Shown: positions 7,791-18,725 of the stretch, one piece after another | How the letters are laid out: every line of letters starts with the position of its first letter | Position numbering within the stretch: the stretch's first letter is position 1 | Made by a program: the position numbers and the translations under genes | Assembly: GCF_001866135.1 (NCBI RefSeq) | Contig: NZ_MODW01000009.1 | Span: 18,608-82,607, forward strand | Reading direction: 5' to 3' | Source: Microbacterium sp. LCT-H2 | GTDB taxonomy: Bacteria > Actinomycetota > Actinomycetes > Actinomycetales > Microbacteriaceae | DNA: 64,000 bases | The notes under the pieces: model-generated | What the model was told of the DNA's origin: nothing | The model's input: the letters and a program-made list of their open reading frames with translations, nothing else | Databases searched by the model: none

Positions 7791-9112
7791 CGGCGCTCGG
7801 CGAACGGCTGCGCGACCGCCGTCTCGACGCCGCTCCCACCCGCTCCCAGACCATCGCCTTCGGGGCCTCGGGGTTCCCGACGCAGCTGATGACGCAGACG
7901 TTCTCGGCGTTCGTCGTGTACTTCTACGTCTCGCACCTCGCCGTCCCCGCCGGGTGGGTGGCGGCCGCGATGATCGCACACGGCATCCTCAACGCAGCGC
8001 TCAACCCGGTCGTCGGAGCGCTCTCGGACCGGATCCGCACGCCGTGGGGCCGCCGCATCCCGTGGATCGGGCTCGGCATCGTGCCGCTCGTCGTGGCCTT
8101 CGCCCTCGTCTGGATGCCGCCCGCGCTCCCGGCGGCCGGGCTCATCGTGTGGTTCCTCGTAGTCGTCGCGGTGTACGACATCGCCTTCGTCGTGGTGGTG
8201 CTGAACATCTCCGCGCTGTTCCCGGAGATCTTCCGGACCACGGAGGAGCGCGCCCGCGGGAACGTGCCGCGGCAGATCTTCGCGATCCTCGGCATGGTGC
8301 TCGGCACGGCCGGAGCTCCCGCGCTCTACGACGCGATCGGCTGGCCGGGGATGGCGCTCGTGCTGTCCGGCGTCTGTCTCGTGCTGCTCGCCTGGTCGTT
8401 CCTCGGCGGGATGATCGAGCGCCGGGTACCGGAGGCCGCCTCCGAGGCGATGCGCTGGCGGGACCAGCTCGTCTACACGTTCCGCAACCGCGCCTTCGTG
8501 CCGTACGTGCTGGGCTCGCTCTGCGTGCAGACCTCGATCGCCGTGATCCTCGCCGCCGTGCCGTTCTACGTCCGCTACTCGCTGGGGGCGGCCGAGGGGG
8601 AGGGGAGCCTGCTGCTCGGCGCCATCTTCCTCACGGCCATCCCGTCGATCGTGCTGTGGAGCGCGGTGGTCCGGCGCACCTCCCCGCGCACGGCGCTGCT
8701 GTGGAGCGTCGCGGTCTTCGGGGTCGCGGTGCTCGGCTACCTCCTCCCGACGTCCGTGGGGGCGGCGGCTCTCGTCGGGATCGCGGTGGGGGTCGGCGTC
8801 GGCGGGCTGCTGCAGCTCCTCGAGGTCGTGCTCGCCCAGATCATCGACGACGATGCGCACCGCACGGGCCACCGCCGCGAGGGCGCCTACTTCGGCGTGA
8901 ACGGCTTCGTCGTCCGCGGCTCCGTCGTCCTCCAGGCGATCGTCGCCGCGGCCGTGCTGACCGCGACCGGCTTCGACGCCGAGCTCGGCGACGCGCAGCC
9001 GGAGGCCGTCGACGGCGGCATCCGGCTCATGCTGGCGGTCATTCCCCTGGCCTTCACCGCCGTCGGATGGCTGTGCTTCTGGGTCTACCCGCTCCGTGCA
9101 CGGGACGTCTGA
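7787..9112 (+). CDS. GPH-family (MelB-like) sugar:cation symporter
   Basis: A 441-residue membrane protein with about 12 hydrophobic segments. The N-terminal region resembles glycoside-pentoside-hexuronide symporters: a short cytoplasmic start, a first helix that begins at an AFGASGFPTQ-type segment, and the loop SDRIRTPWGRRIPWI between helices 2 and 3, the family signature. It would bring a glycoside across the membrane with H+ or Na+. Its GTG start overlaps the deacetylase stop (GTGA), making it the last gene of the ROK-ydjC-symporter run. A GC-rich hairpin follows at 9134-9160. Confidence 0.87.
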   Translation: MTALGERLRDRRLDAAPTRSQTIAFGASGFPTQLMTQTFSAFVVYFYVSHLAVPAGWVAAAMIAHGILNAALNPVVGALSDRIRTPWGRRIPWIGLGIVPLVVAFALVWMPPALPAAGLIVWFLVVVAVYDIAFVVVVLNISALFPEIFRTTEERARGNVPRQIFAILGMVLGTAGAPALYDAIGWPGMALVLSGVCLVLLAWSFLGGMIERRVPEAASEAMRWRDQLVYTFRNRAFVPYVLGSLCVQTSIAVILAAVPFYVRYSLGAAEGEGSLLLGAIFLTAIPSIVLWSAVVRRTSPRTALLWSVAVFGVAVLGYLLPTSVGAAALVGIAVGVGVGGLLQLLEVVLAQIIDDDAHRTGHRREGAYFGVNGFVVRGSVVLQAIVAAAVLTATGFDAELGDAQPEAVDGGIRLMLAVIPLAFTAVGWLCFWVYPLRARDV

Positions 9113-9133
9113 GCGTCGCGGAAGGGAGAACAG

Positions 9134-9160
9134 GGGGCGACCCTGCCGAGGGGCCGCCCC
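9134..9160. terminator. possible bidirectional terminator hairpin
   Basis: GGGGCG (9134-9139) pairs with CGCCCC (9155-9160), with further CCC/GGG pairing inside, in the 54-base gap between convergent genes. There is no T-tract, so it may be a weak or Rho-assisted terminator. Confidence 0.4.
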
Positions 9161-9166
9161 GAGTGC

Positions 9167-9754
9167 TCACCAGAGCTCGGTGCTGTACGGACGCGCCCAC
9201 AGCGCGACCGTGAGGGTGACGGCCTTGAGCCAGGCGTCGAGCATCTCCTGCACATCATCCTCCCCGGTGCCGCCGTTCCTGAGGAACGGGCGGATGGTCA
9301 GCGTGATCGGGGTGATGAAGCCGATGAGATCGCGGAGGGGGATGTACGCCGAGGTGGACGCCACGCCGTCCGTGCGGTTCTTGCCGCTGGGGTGATGGCG
9401 TCGGCCGATCTCCTCCTGGTAGGCGAGCCACGTCTCGTCGTAGGGACGGTTGCACAGGTCGTCGATCCACCGGGCGAAGCGGCGGCGGACGGCTCCGAGG
9501 TAAGCGGGATCCGGGGTGCCATCTTCTCCGGCGAACGTGGCGACGAGGTGCGGGTGCGCACCCACGAAGCCGTACCAGACGTCCAGGATGGCCTCGGTCT
9601 GGGGCACGAGGATGGCCCCGGCGCGGCGGAGGGCCTCCTCGTCGGCGCTCGACCAGAGCACCGAGGCCTTCAGGCGCTCAAGATCGGCGAGGGTGACGGG
9701 CGATGTCGGGATCCGGGGGTCAGCGTAGTCGTATCCGGCGGTGTGTTCGTGCAC
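9167..9754 (-). CDS. protoglobin-domain protein
   Basis: A 195-residue all-helical protein matching single-domain protoglobins: N-terminal IPTSPVTLADLERLK, an EEALRRAGAILVPQTEAILDVWYGFV helix pair, and the haem-pocket region around EIGRRHHPSGKNRTDG with candidate proximal histidines. Protoglobins bind haem and small gases (O2, CO, NO), and roles in sensing or detoxification are proposed. There is no attached signalling domain. It stands alone, convergent with the sugar symporter. Identification rests on remembered family pattern. Confidence 0.8.
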   Translation of the reverse strand: MHEHTAGYDYADPRIPTSPVTLADLERLKASVLWSSADEEALRRAGAILVPQTEAILDVWYGFVGAHPHLVATFAGEDGTPDPAYLGAVRRRFARWIDDLCNRPYDETWLAYQEEIGRRHHPSGKNRTDGVASTSAYIPLRDLIGFITPITLTIRPFLRNGGTGEDDVQEMLDAWLKAVTLTVALWARPYSTELW

Positions 9755-9912
9755 GAGGCGGTATCCATCTCTCGAAGGGCGGCGGATACCGCCTCCGTAG
9801 ACGAGCGGAGCGCGGCACCCGTGGTGTGTCCCTCGACTCTGCCGCAGGAGAGCGGACGAAACAGCTCAGATCGACCGGACTTCGGTGCGGATCGTCCAGA
9901 GCTCCGCTCGTG

Positions 9913-10893
<981 letters not shown>

Positions 10894-10939
10894 GCGTTCC
10901 TCTCCTGCCGCGGCGGTGGCGGCTCGACCCTTCATTGTG

Positions 10940-12120
<1,181 letters not shown>

Positions 12121-12124
<4 letters not shown>

Positions 12125-13305
12125 GCGGAAGCTTCCTGATCGGTGCGGGCGATCGCTTCGCGGAGTCGGGCGGCGCCCTGCTCGGGCGCGACCTCGGCGG
12201 CCCACGCCCACATCGCGGCCTCGGAACCTGCGAGGAACTTGAGCTTGTCGGCGGCGCGGCGCGGGCTCGTGAGCTGCAGGTGCAGGCGCACGGTGTCGCG
12301 GCCGACGTCGACCGGAGCCTGGTGCCAGGCGGCGATGTACGGCGTCGGGCTGTCATAGAGCGCGTCGACACCGCGGAGGAGGCGGAGGTAGAGCGGGGCG
12401 AGCTCGTCGCGCTCCTCCGCCGTGGTCTCGGCGAGGTCGGGCACGTGCCGATGCGGCATGAGGTGCACCTCGAGCGGCCACCGCGCCGCGAAGGGCACGA
12501 ACGCCGTCCAGTGCTCGCCGCGGAACACCACCCGCTCGGACGCCTGCTCCTCGGCGAGGATGCGGGCGAAGAGGTCGGGCGCGGTGCGGTCGACCGCGTC
12601 CAGCACCCGGGCGGTGCGCGGGGTCACGTAGGGGTACGCGTAGATCTGGCCGTGCGGGTGGGGGAGCGTGACGCCGATCGCCTCGCCGCGGTTCTCGAAC
12701 GGGAAGACCTGCTGGATGCCGGGGAGGGCGGACAGGGCGGCGGTGCGGTCGGCCCAGGCCTCGATGACGGTGCGGGCGCGGGTCACGGTCTGCGTCCCGA
12801 AGGAGCCGGAGTGCTCGGGGCTGAAGCACACGACCTCGCAGCGGCCGACCGCGGTACGGGTGCGCCCGAGTCCGAGGGCCGCGAGGTCGTCGAGGCCGCG
12901 CGGGGGGTTCGTCGCCCCGGGGGCGGTGCCGACCGGCTCGGCGAGGGCGGGGCCGAATGCGGGGGAGCGGTTCTCGAACACGGCCACGTCGTACCGGGAC
13001 GGCACCTCGGACGGATTCCCCGGCGTCTGCGGCGCGAGCGGGTCGGCATCGGCTCCCGGCATCATGACGCGGTTCTGACGGTTGGCGGCGACGGTGATCC
13101 AGTCGCCCGTGAGCACGTCGAGCCGCATGGTCGCTGTGTCCGGCCGCGGGGCCAGGGTGCGGGCGTCGACCGACCGCTCGGCACCGAGAGTGGTGTCCGG
13201 GTCGTCGTAGTAGATGAGGTCGCGGCCGTCGGCGAGGGTGGTCGGGCGCTTGACGACACCGGCGCCGAGACGTATCGGCGGGATCTCCGAGGCGGGCGTG
13301 TTCAC
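12121..13305 (-). CDS. galT: galactose-1-phosphate uridylyltransferase
   Basis: A 394-residue HIT-superfamily enzyme that exchanges UMP between UDP-glucose and galactose-1-phosphate. The active-site HPH (His216-Pro217-His218, followed by GQ) carries the nucleophilic histidine. First gene of the gal operon. The GTG at 13305 is chosen because a minus-strand promoter (-35 TTGACG at 13336-13341, 18-base spacer, -10 TACCAT at 13312-13317) places transcription start on that codon. The transcript would be leaderless. Two operator-like palindromes flank this promoter, and a LacI-family gene diverges from it. Confidence 0.94.
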
Positions 13306-13313
13306 GTCAACAT
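13298..13313. promoter_or_regulatory. operator-like palindrome 1, gal promoter (start site)
   Basis: GTGTTCACGTCAACAT is a 16-bp imperfect palindrome (12 of 16) centred on ACGT, as expected for a LacI/GalR-type site. It covers the galT start codon and presumed transcription start. Its centre is 31 bp (about three helical turns) from a second similar site. Confidence 0.65.
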
Positions 13314-13341
13314 GGTAGGCACGGTCGCGTGCTAACGTCAA
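13312..13341 (-). promoter_or_regulatory. galT promoter
   Basis: On the minus strand: -35 TTGACG (13336-13341), 18-base spacer, -10 TACCAT (13312-13317). The -10 ends six bases before the galT GTG. Confidence 0.7.
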
Positions 13342-13344
13342 CAC
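13329..13344. promoter_or_regulatory. operator-like palindrome 2, gal promoter (-35)
   Basis: GTGCTAACGTCAACAC is a second 16-bp imperfect palindrome (12 of 16) with the same ACGT centre and half-sites as the site at 13298. It covers the galT -35 box, so a bound repressor would block RNA polymerase. Confidence 0.65.
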
Positions 13345-13369
13345 GACGGAGTTGTGAACGGAGGTTCCC

Positions 13370-14371
13370 GTGGCCGAGAAGCCCACGACCGCCGCGCGCG
13401 TGTCCATGGCCACTGTCGCGGCGCGCGCCGGCGTCTCGGGGCAGACCGTCTCCCGCGTCGTCAACGGCAGCCCCCGCGTCGACCCGCAGACCCGGGCGCG
13501 GGTCGAAGCCGCCATGGCCGAGCTCGGCTACCGACCGCATCGCGCGGCGCGGGCCCTGCGCACCGGGCGCAGCCACACCCTCGGCCTCGTCGTGACCACT
13601 CTGGCCACGGTCGGCAACTCCCGGATGCTGCAGGCCACGGCCGAAGCGGCGGCGGATCGTGGATACGCGCTCACCGTCGTCACGGCCGCGGACGGCGTGG
13701 AGGCCGCGTTCGCCCGGCTCGCCGATCAGGGCGTGGACGGGGCTCTCGTGCTGAACGAGGCCTCCGCGCTCGTCCCCGCCGCGACCCTGCCGCCGGAGCT
13801 GCACCTCGTCGTCGTGGATGCCCCCGCCGGCGCCGGAGCGGCCGTGGTGCACAGCGATCATGCCGCGGGATCGCAGGCCGCCACCCGCCACCTGCTCGAT
13901 CTCGGGCACGAGACCGTCCACCACCTCGCGGGACCGGCGGGCTCGTTCGCCGCCGCCGAGCGCGAGCGGGGCTGGCGTGACGCCCTGGCGGATGCCGGCG
14001 TCGTGCCACCGCCGGTCGTGCGCGGCGACTGGAGCGCGGAGTCGGGCTTCGCCGCGGGCGCGGCTCTGGGCACGGCGACCGCGGTGTTCTGCGCCAACGA
14101 CCAGATGGCGCTCGGGCTGCTGCGGGCGGTGGCGGAGTCCGGGCGCGCGGTTCCGTCGGACGTCAGCGTGGTCGGCTTCGACGACATCCCCGAGGCGGCG
14201 AACTTCCTCCCGCCGCTCACGACCGTCCGGCAGGACTTCCCGGCGCTCGCGCAGCGGGCGGTCACCGCGCTCATCGCGGCTGTGGAGGCCGACGGGACGA
14301 CGACCGATCCTGCAGCACCCGCGGTGGTGCCGACGCGGCTCGTGGAGCGGGCGAGCACAGCACACCGCTGA
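13370..14371 (+). CDS. LacI-family transcriptional regulator of the gal operon
   Basis: A 333-residue regulator with an N-terminal LacI helix-turn-helix (residues about 12-35, MATVAARAGVSGQTVSRVVNG) and a periplasmic-binding-protein-like sugar domain ending in DVSVVGFDDIPEAANFLPPLTTV. The GTG start is preceded by GGAGG at 13359-13363. It diverges from galT, and the 64-base gap holds two operator-like palindromes with the ACGT centre, so control of galTKE (and possibly itself) in response to galactose or a derivative is likely. Confidence 0.92.
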   Translation: MAEKPTTAARVSMATVAARAGVSGQTVSRVVNGSPRVDPQTRARVEAAMAELGYRPHRAARALRTGRSHTLGLVVTTLATVGNSRMLQATAEAAADRGYALTVVTAADGVEAAFARLADQGVDGALVLNEASALVPAATLPPELHLVVVDAPAGAGAAVVHSDHAAGSQAATRHLLDLGHETVHHLAGPAGSFAAAERERGWRDALADAGVVPPPVVRGDWSAESGFAAGAALGTATAVFCANDQMALGLLRAVAESGRAVPSDVSVVGFDDIPEAANFLPPLTTVRQDFPALAQRAVTALIAAVEADGTTTDPAAPAVVPTRLVERASTAHR

Positions 14372-14374
14372 CGC

Positions 14375-16333
14375 TCATCCGCGGGGCAGCTGCTCGTCGG
14401 GGCGAAAGGTCGTCGCGGCGCCGTCCGGCCACGACACCGTCGCGTCCCCTCCCCGCAGCTCGAGTTCCGGTGGAGCGGGCGAGCCTCCGAGCAGCACGCC
14501 CACCGCGATCCAGGTGCCGGGTCGCACCGGCGCGGAGAGCCACGGGGTGACCGTCTCCGGGCCGAGCGGGGTCACGTCCCGCTCCCGCCGGACCCCCGCG
14601 GTCGCGTCGTCGAGGCCGTGGAGGCCGACCACCCGACTCTGCGTCTCCCCGCCGGGGGTGAGGGCGGCGGTGACGGCGGCGGGGCCGGTCCCGACCACGG
14701 TGGCGGCGGACAGGGCCCATCCGCCGATGCGGAGGACGTCGCCGTCGTGGATCGCTCCGTCCGGCCCTGCGCCCGCCCGTACCCGCACGAGCCGCACCTC
14801 CCACGGTCCGCGCACCACCGACACCACATCGACCATCGGGCCGACCGTGGTCTCGACGGCCATGCCGCCTCCGCCGACGTCGAATTCCATGCGGACGCCG
14901 TCGTGCCAGTGCGCGGGGCCGCAGGAGCCGCCGAGCGCCGTGCCGTCCGTCTCCCTCAGGCGCCCCGTCAGGAAGCCGGAGCGGTGGCTCGCTCGGCCCC
15001 CGCGCACCACGGCGACCGTGCCGTCGAGCGGGTCGCGTGCCCCGGGGCCGGCGAGAACGGGGGCGGTCGCGGTGCTGTACGCGAGCTTCGCGTACAGCGG
15101 CGCATCGGGCTGGAACGCACCGGGGATGCGGTGGTCGGTGCCGTGGTTGACCACGCGCACGACGCCGTCCGGGGTGCCCGTCGCCAGCCACCCCGGGGCG
15201 AGCAGGACGCGGGTGAACGGGCCCCGATCGATCGGCAGGGGCTGTTCGACGGCGGTCCAGAACGGATGCGCGGCGGGGAGGGCGAGCGGCAGGAGACCCT
15301 TCGCCGCCCAGTACGGGGAGCCGGGGCCGGAGTAGTCCTGGGCGAGCGGGCGCCAGGCGCCGTACCAGCCGAGGGGCAGCACTCCGGTCGCATCCGGCGC
15401 ACCGCGGGCGGCGAAGTGCCGGACCTGACCGCTCACCGCCCGGCGCAGGAGGCCGGGGTTATGCCGCGAGGTGCCGGAGAACGCCGCGGCCCCGGCCGCG
15501 GCGGCCGTCGCGAAGCGGTAGGTGAGGCTGCGCCCCTGGATGAGCGGTCCGCCGTCGGCGCCGACGAGATGCAGGGCGTCGTCGAGGAACGCGTCGAGCC
15601 GGCGGCGGAACCGGGCGACCCGGTCCGTGTGACGCGGCTCCGCGCCGACCATGTCCGCCCAGAGCAGCGGATAGAAGGACAGCGCCCAGCCGGCGTAGTG
15701 GTCGAACGACCGGGCGGCGCCGTCGGCGCTCCACCCGCCCTCGCGTTCGAACCCGTCCAGGAGCGCGAAGTCGGTCGCGCGGTCCGTGGCGGAGGACGGC
15801 CCACCGACGCTCTCCAGGAACTGCTCGACGAGCACCCGGAACCACGCCCAGTTGTTCGGCGGGTAGCTGCCGCCGACGAACGTCGCGAGGTAGTCCACGG
15901 TGTGGGTCCGGGCCGTGTCGTCGAGGCGCGCCCACACCGTGTCGCGCGTGAGGTGCAGGCTCAGCGCGAGCGCCGCCGCCTCGACCTTCGCCTGGTCGAC
16001 CTCGTCGGGGCGCGGCCACCGTTCGGCACCATCGGGGTCGACGCCCGCAGCGAGGCCTCGGGCGTAGCGGTCGGCCAGCGCCTCCGTGCCGAGCGGGTCG
16101 CCGGCGATGCGGAACGCGGCCAGCAGGAACGTGCGGCTGAATCCCTCGAGCGCATCGACCGCGGCGCCGAAGCCGCCAGGAGCGCCGGGGTAGCGGATGC
16201 CCGCGCCCGCCGGGCTCGCGTGACGGGCGGCCCCGTCGAGGATGGCATCGGCGACCGTCGTCAGGTGTGCGCGCGTCCATCCCGTGTGCGGGGAGAGCGC
16301 GCGGTCCTCCGGAGGCAGTGCGAGGGACGTCAT
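14375..16333 (-). CDS. DUF2264-domain protein (candidate glycoside-active enzyme)
   Basis: A 652-residue protein. The N-terminal two thirds is an alpha/alpha-barrel-like region (conserved NNWAWFRVLVEQFL, GWSADGAARSFDHYAGWALSFY and LGWYGAW blocks) and the rest is beta-rich. This is the DUF2264 family; from memory some members have been tied to beta-glucuronidase family GH154, which I could not check. No signal peptide is visible, so it would act in the cytoplasm on an imported saccharide. It overlaps the next gene, a 2-hydroxyacid dehydrogenase, by four bases, with transcription running from that gene into this one. The gene ends four bases from the convergent lacI-type gene. Confidence 0.8.
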   Translation of the reverse strand: MTSLALPPEDRALSPHTGWTRAHLTTVADAILDGAARHASPAGAGIRYPGAPGGFGAAVDALEGFSRTFLLAAFRIAGDPLGTEALADRYARGLAAGVDPDGAERWPRPDEVDQAKVEAAALALSLHLTRDTVWARLDDTARTHTVDYLATFVGGSYPPNNWAWFRVLVEQFLESVGGPSSATDRATDFALLDGFEREGGWSADGAARSFDHYAGWALSFYPLLWADMVGAEPRHTDRVARFRRRLDAFLDDALHLVGADGGPLIQGRSLTYRFATAAAAGAAAFSGTSRHNPGLLRRAVSGQVRHFAARGAPDATGVLPLGWYGAWRPLAQDYSGPGSPYWAAKGLLPLALPAAHPFWTAVEQPLPIDRGPFTRVLLAPGWLATGTPDGVVRVVNHGTDHRIPGAFQPDAPLYAKLAYSTATAPVLAGPGARDPLDGTVAVVRGGRASHRSGFLTGRLRETDGTALGGSCGPAHWHDGVRMEFDVGGGGMAVETTVGPMVDVVSVVRGPWEVRLVRVRAGAGPDGAIHDGDVLRIGGWALSAATVVGTGPAAVTAALTPGGETQSRVVGLHGLDDATAGVRRERDVTPLGPETVTPWLSAPVRPGTWIAVGVLLGGSPAPPELELRGGDATVSWPDGAATTFRPDEQLPRG

Positions 16334-17340
16334 GCGCTGTGCGCGAGGTCGGCGCGGTGCACGGGGTGTCGAGGCGGACGACCGGCCACCCACGCTTCCA
16401 GCTCGTCGAGGGCGGCGTCGGCCAGCCGGTGTGCCTCGGTGCCGAGGGAGCCGGCGAGGTGCGGGGTGACCGCGACGTTCGGCAGGTGCAGCAGCGGGTG
16501 GTCGGGCGGAAGCGGCTCCGGGTCGGTGACGTCGAGGATCGCGTCGAGGCGACCGGAGGCGCACTCCGCGAGCAGCGCGTCGTGATCGAGGAGGGAGCCA
16601 CGCGCGGTGTTGAGCACGGTGGCGCCGTCGCGCAGCGCCGCGAGCTGCGCGCGGCCGATCATCCCCCGCGTCGCGGGCAGGGCCGGTGCGTGCAGGGAGA
16701 GCAGGTCGACGGCGGGGAGCAGGGCGTGGAGCGGGACCAGCCGGGCGCCGGCCGCGGCCACCTCCTCGGGGTCGGCGAACGGGTCGGCGACGAGCACCTG
16801 CAGTCCGGGAAAGGGCCGCAGCAGTTCGACCACGCGGCGCCCGATGCGGGAGAACCCGACGATGCCCACCGTGCGGTCGAGGTTGCCGATACGGCCCCCG
16901 ACGCGGGGGCCGACGCGCAGGTCGTGCTGTGCGTCGGCCGTACGGAGCGGGAGGAGGGCGCGCTTGCCGGAGAGCAGGATCATCGCGAGCGTGTACTCGG
17001 CGACGGGAGCCGCGTTGGCCTCGGCGGCCGAGGTGAGCAGGATGTCGCGCTCCCAGAACGCGTCGGACACGAGTCCGCGCACGCTCCCCGCCGCGTGGAA
17101 GACGGCGCGCAGCCGGGGCAGACGGTCGAGCAGGTCCGCGTCCAGGACCGGCGCGCCCCAGCCCGTCACCAGCACCTCCACGCGGAGGAGGTCGTCCCGA
17201 GCCGCGGCGTCGAGGGAGGGCGTGTGCAGCGCGTCGGGGGGTGCGGCGAGGGTCTGCAGGCGGGCGCGTCGAGCGTCGTCGAACACGAGGTCCCACGCCT
17301 CCGTCGACAGCGCGGCGAGGACGGATGGTCGAGGGGTCAT
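16330..17340 (-). CDS. D-isomer-specific 2-hydroxyacid dehydrogenase
   Basis: A 336-residue NAD(P)-dependent dehydrogenase of the glyoxylate/hydroxypyruvate reductase type. The nucleotide-binding segment is GIVGFSRIGRRV, a variant in which the second glycine of GxGxxG is replaced (GFSRIG). The catalytic Arg is in NTARGSLLD, Glu in DVTDPEPLP and His in VTPHLAGS. The start MTPRPS was chosen because upstream codons run into the regulatory region. Its stop overlaps the DUF2264 start (ATGA), so it leads a two-gene operon. It could reduce a 2-oxoacid such as hydroxypyruvate, which would fit the glycerate kinase in this locus; that link is inference. Confidence 0.87.
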   Translation of the reverse strand: MTPRPSVLAALSTEAWDLVFDDARRARLQTLAAPPDALHTPSLDAAARDDLLRVEVLVTGWGAPVLDADLLDRLPRLRAVFHAAGSVRGLVSDAFWERDILLTSAAEANAAPVAEYTLAMILLSGKRALLPLRTADAQHDLRVGPRVGGRIGNLDRTVGIVGFSRIGRRVVELLRPFPGLQVLVADPFADPEEVAAAGARLVPLHALLPAVDLLSLHAPALPATRGMIGRAQLAALRDGATVLNTARGSLLDHDALLAECASGRLDAILDVTDPEPLPPDHPLLHLPNVAVTPHLAGSLGTEAHRLADAALDELEAWVAGRPPRHPVHRADLAHSA

Positions 17341-17357
17341 GAGTCTCCGCAGTTCTG

Positions 17358-17371
17358 GGTATGCGCTTGCC
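17358..17371. promoter_or_regulatory. shared LacI-type operator, site 1
   Basis: GGTATGCGCTTGCC lies 18 bases upstream of the 2-hydroxyacid dehydrogenase start. It matches GGAAAGCGCTTACC (18662) and GGAATGCGCTTTCC (25588); the common form is GGNAWGCGCTTNCC. Confidence 0.55.
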
Positions 17372-17400
17372 GAGGCGCGGGGTTCCAGTGAAGACTGTGC

Positions 17401-17457
17401 GTTCGAGCGCAGGCAACGTGATCGAACCGAAACCGTCTGCATCGAACAGACTCGAAC
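17401..17457. promoter_or_regulatory. TCGAAC operator array of the DeoR-LacI regulator
   Basis: TCGAAC occurs at 17422, 17442 and 17452, with an inverted GTTCGA at 17401. Spacings of 20 and 10 bases put the direct copies on one helix face. DeoR-family proteins often bind short direct repeats, and the array lies between the divergent hydroxyacid dehydrogenase and regulator genes. Confidence 0.5.
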
Positions 17458-17522
17458 AACGAAGGCGAGAATCCGATGATCCCCCGCGGCACCCTCGGCG
17501 AGCACGCATCGCGGAGGTCGTC

Positions 17523-18623
17523 ATGACCGAGGAGCGTCCCACCCCGCGTTTCGGCCTCTCCCGCCGGGAACGGATCCTGGACGAGCTGCGCCGGACGGGG
17601 GCGGTGCGCGTGGCCGATCTCGCCCGCGACTTCGGGGTGGCGGAGCTCACCATCCGCCGCGACATAACCACGCTCGCGGACCGCGGGCTGCTGACCCGGG
17701 TGCACGGGGGAGCGGTGCTGCGGAGCGCCCTGGACACGACCGTCGCGCGGGCCGCCCTCCCCGGGCCGCAGTTCCGGATCGGGATGGTGGTGCCGTCGCT
17801 GAGCTACTACTGGCCGCAGGTGGTCGTCGGTGCCCGGAGCGCCGGGGTCGAGGCGCGGGTGCAGCTCGTGCTCCGCGGGGCCAGCTACGCCGCGCAGGAC
17901 CAGCGCCGCCAGATCGCGGCGCTCCTGGAATCCGGGACGGTGCACGGGCTCATCGTGGCCCCCGAGACGCAGGGCGCCGACGGACACGCGCTGCTCTCCT
18001 GGCTGGACATGCTCCCTGTGCCGGTCGTGCTCGTGGAGCGCCGGACCCCGTCCGCTCTCGCCCTCACCCGGATGCAGACCGTGGCGACCGACCACGCGTT
18101 CGGGGGCGCGCTCGCCGCCGGGCACCTCGCCGCACTCGGACACCGGCGGGTCGGGATCCTCACCTCTCCGCAGTCACCGACCTCCGCCGGGCTGCGGCAG
18201 GGCTGGTCGCGGGCCGTCGCCGAGCTCGGGCTCACGGTGACGGTGGACCGCGACGCCGCCCTGGACCGGATGGAGGGATCGGCGCAGGCGGAGGTGGTCT
18301 CGGCGCTGCTCGCCGAGATCCGTGAGACGGGGGCGACGGCGCTGCTCGTGCACTCCGACCCGCAGGCGCTTCTGCTCCAGCAGCATCTGCAGGACGCGGG
18401 CTGGCGGCTGCCCGACGACCTCTCGCTCATCGCCTACGACGATGAGGTCGCCGAGCACGGGTCCCCGCCGCTCACCGCGCTGCGGCCGCCCAAGCAGCAT
18501 GTCGGGCGCCGTGCGGTCGAGCTCCTCCGCGATCGCCTGCGCGAGGGCCCGAACCGGCCCGCGGAGCGCGTCGAGGTGGCTCCCGCGCTGCACGTGCGCG
18601 CCAGCACGGTCCCTCCGCGCTAG
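17523..18623 (+). CDS. hybrid regulator: DeoR-type HTH with LacI-type sensor domain
   Basis: A 366-residue regulator with a DeoR winged helix at residues about 10-65 (RRERILDELRRTGAVRVADLARDF and ELTIRRDITTLADRGLLTRVHGGA) fused to a LacI-type ligand domain from about residue 80 (FRIGMVVPS to DDLSLIAYDDEVAEHGSPPLTALRPP). The ATG at 17523 has GGAGG six bases upstream. It is divergent from the hydroxyacid dehydrogenase/DUF2264 operon and lies 102 bases upstream of the Gfo/Idh operon. It probably senses the substrate of this locus, and the TCGAAC array is its likely site. Confidence 0.85.
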   Translation: MTEERPTPRFGLSRRERILDELRRTGAVRVADLARDFGVAELTIRRDITTLADRGLLTRVHGGAVLRSALDTTVARAALPGPQFRIGMVVPSLSYYWPQVVVGARSAGVEARVQLVLRGASYAAQDQRRQIAALLESGTVHGLIVAPETQGADGHALLSWLDMLPVPVVLVERRTPSALALTRMQTVATDHAFGGALAAGHLAALGHRRVGILTSPQSPTSAGLRQGWSRAVAELGLTVTVDRDAALDRMEGSAQAEVVSALLAEIRETGATALLVHSDPQALLLQQHLQDAGWRLPDDLSLIAYDDEVAEHGSPPLTALRPPKQHVGRRAVELLRDRLREGPNRPAERVEVAPALHVRASTVPPR

Positions 18624-18661
18624 GGGCGGTTGCGAGGTCGTGCGTCTCATGCCATGATCTC

Positions 18662-18675
18662 GGAAAGCGCTTACC
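18662..18675. promoter_or_regulatory. shared LacI-type operator, site 2
   Basis: GGAAAGCGCTTACC has a perfect AAGCGCTT core and lies 50 bases upstream of the Gfo/Idh dehydrogenase start. It matches the operators at 17358 and 25588. Confidence 0.6.
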
Positions 18676-18725
18676 AAGATTCTCCTGTCAGCGCCGACAG
18701 CTTCCACCGAGAGGAACGGACCGAG

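Noticed and set aside
14375..17737. A very long minus-strand open frame (over 1,100 codons) spanning the DUF2264 gene and beyond
   Set aside because: Upstream of 16333 the frame lies over the hydroxyacid dehydrogenase gene and reads as Arg/Pro-rich shadow sequence, an artefact of high GC.
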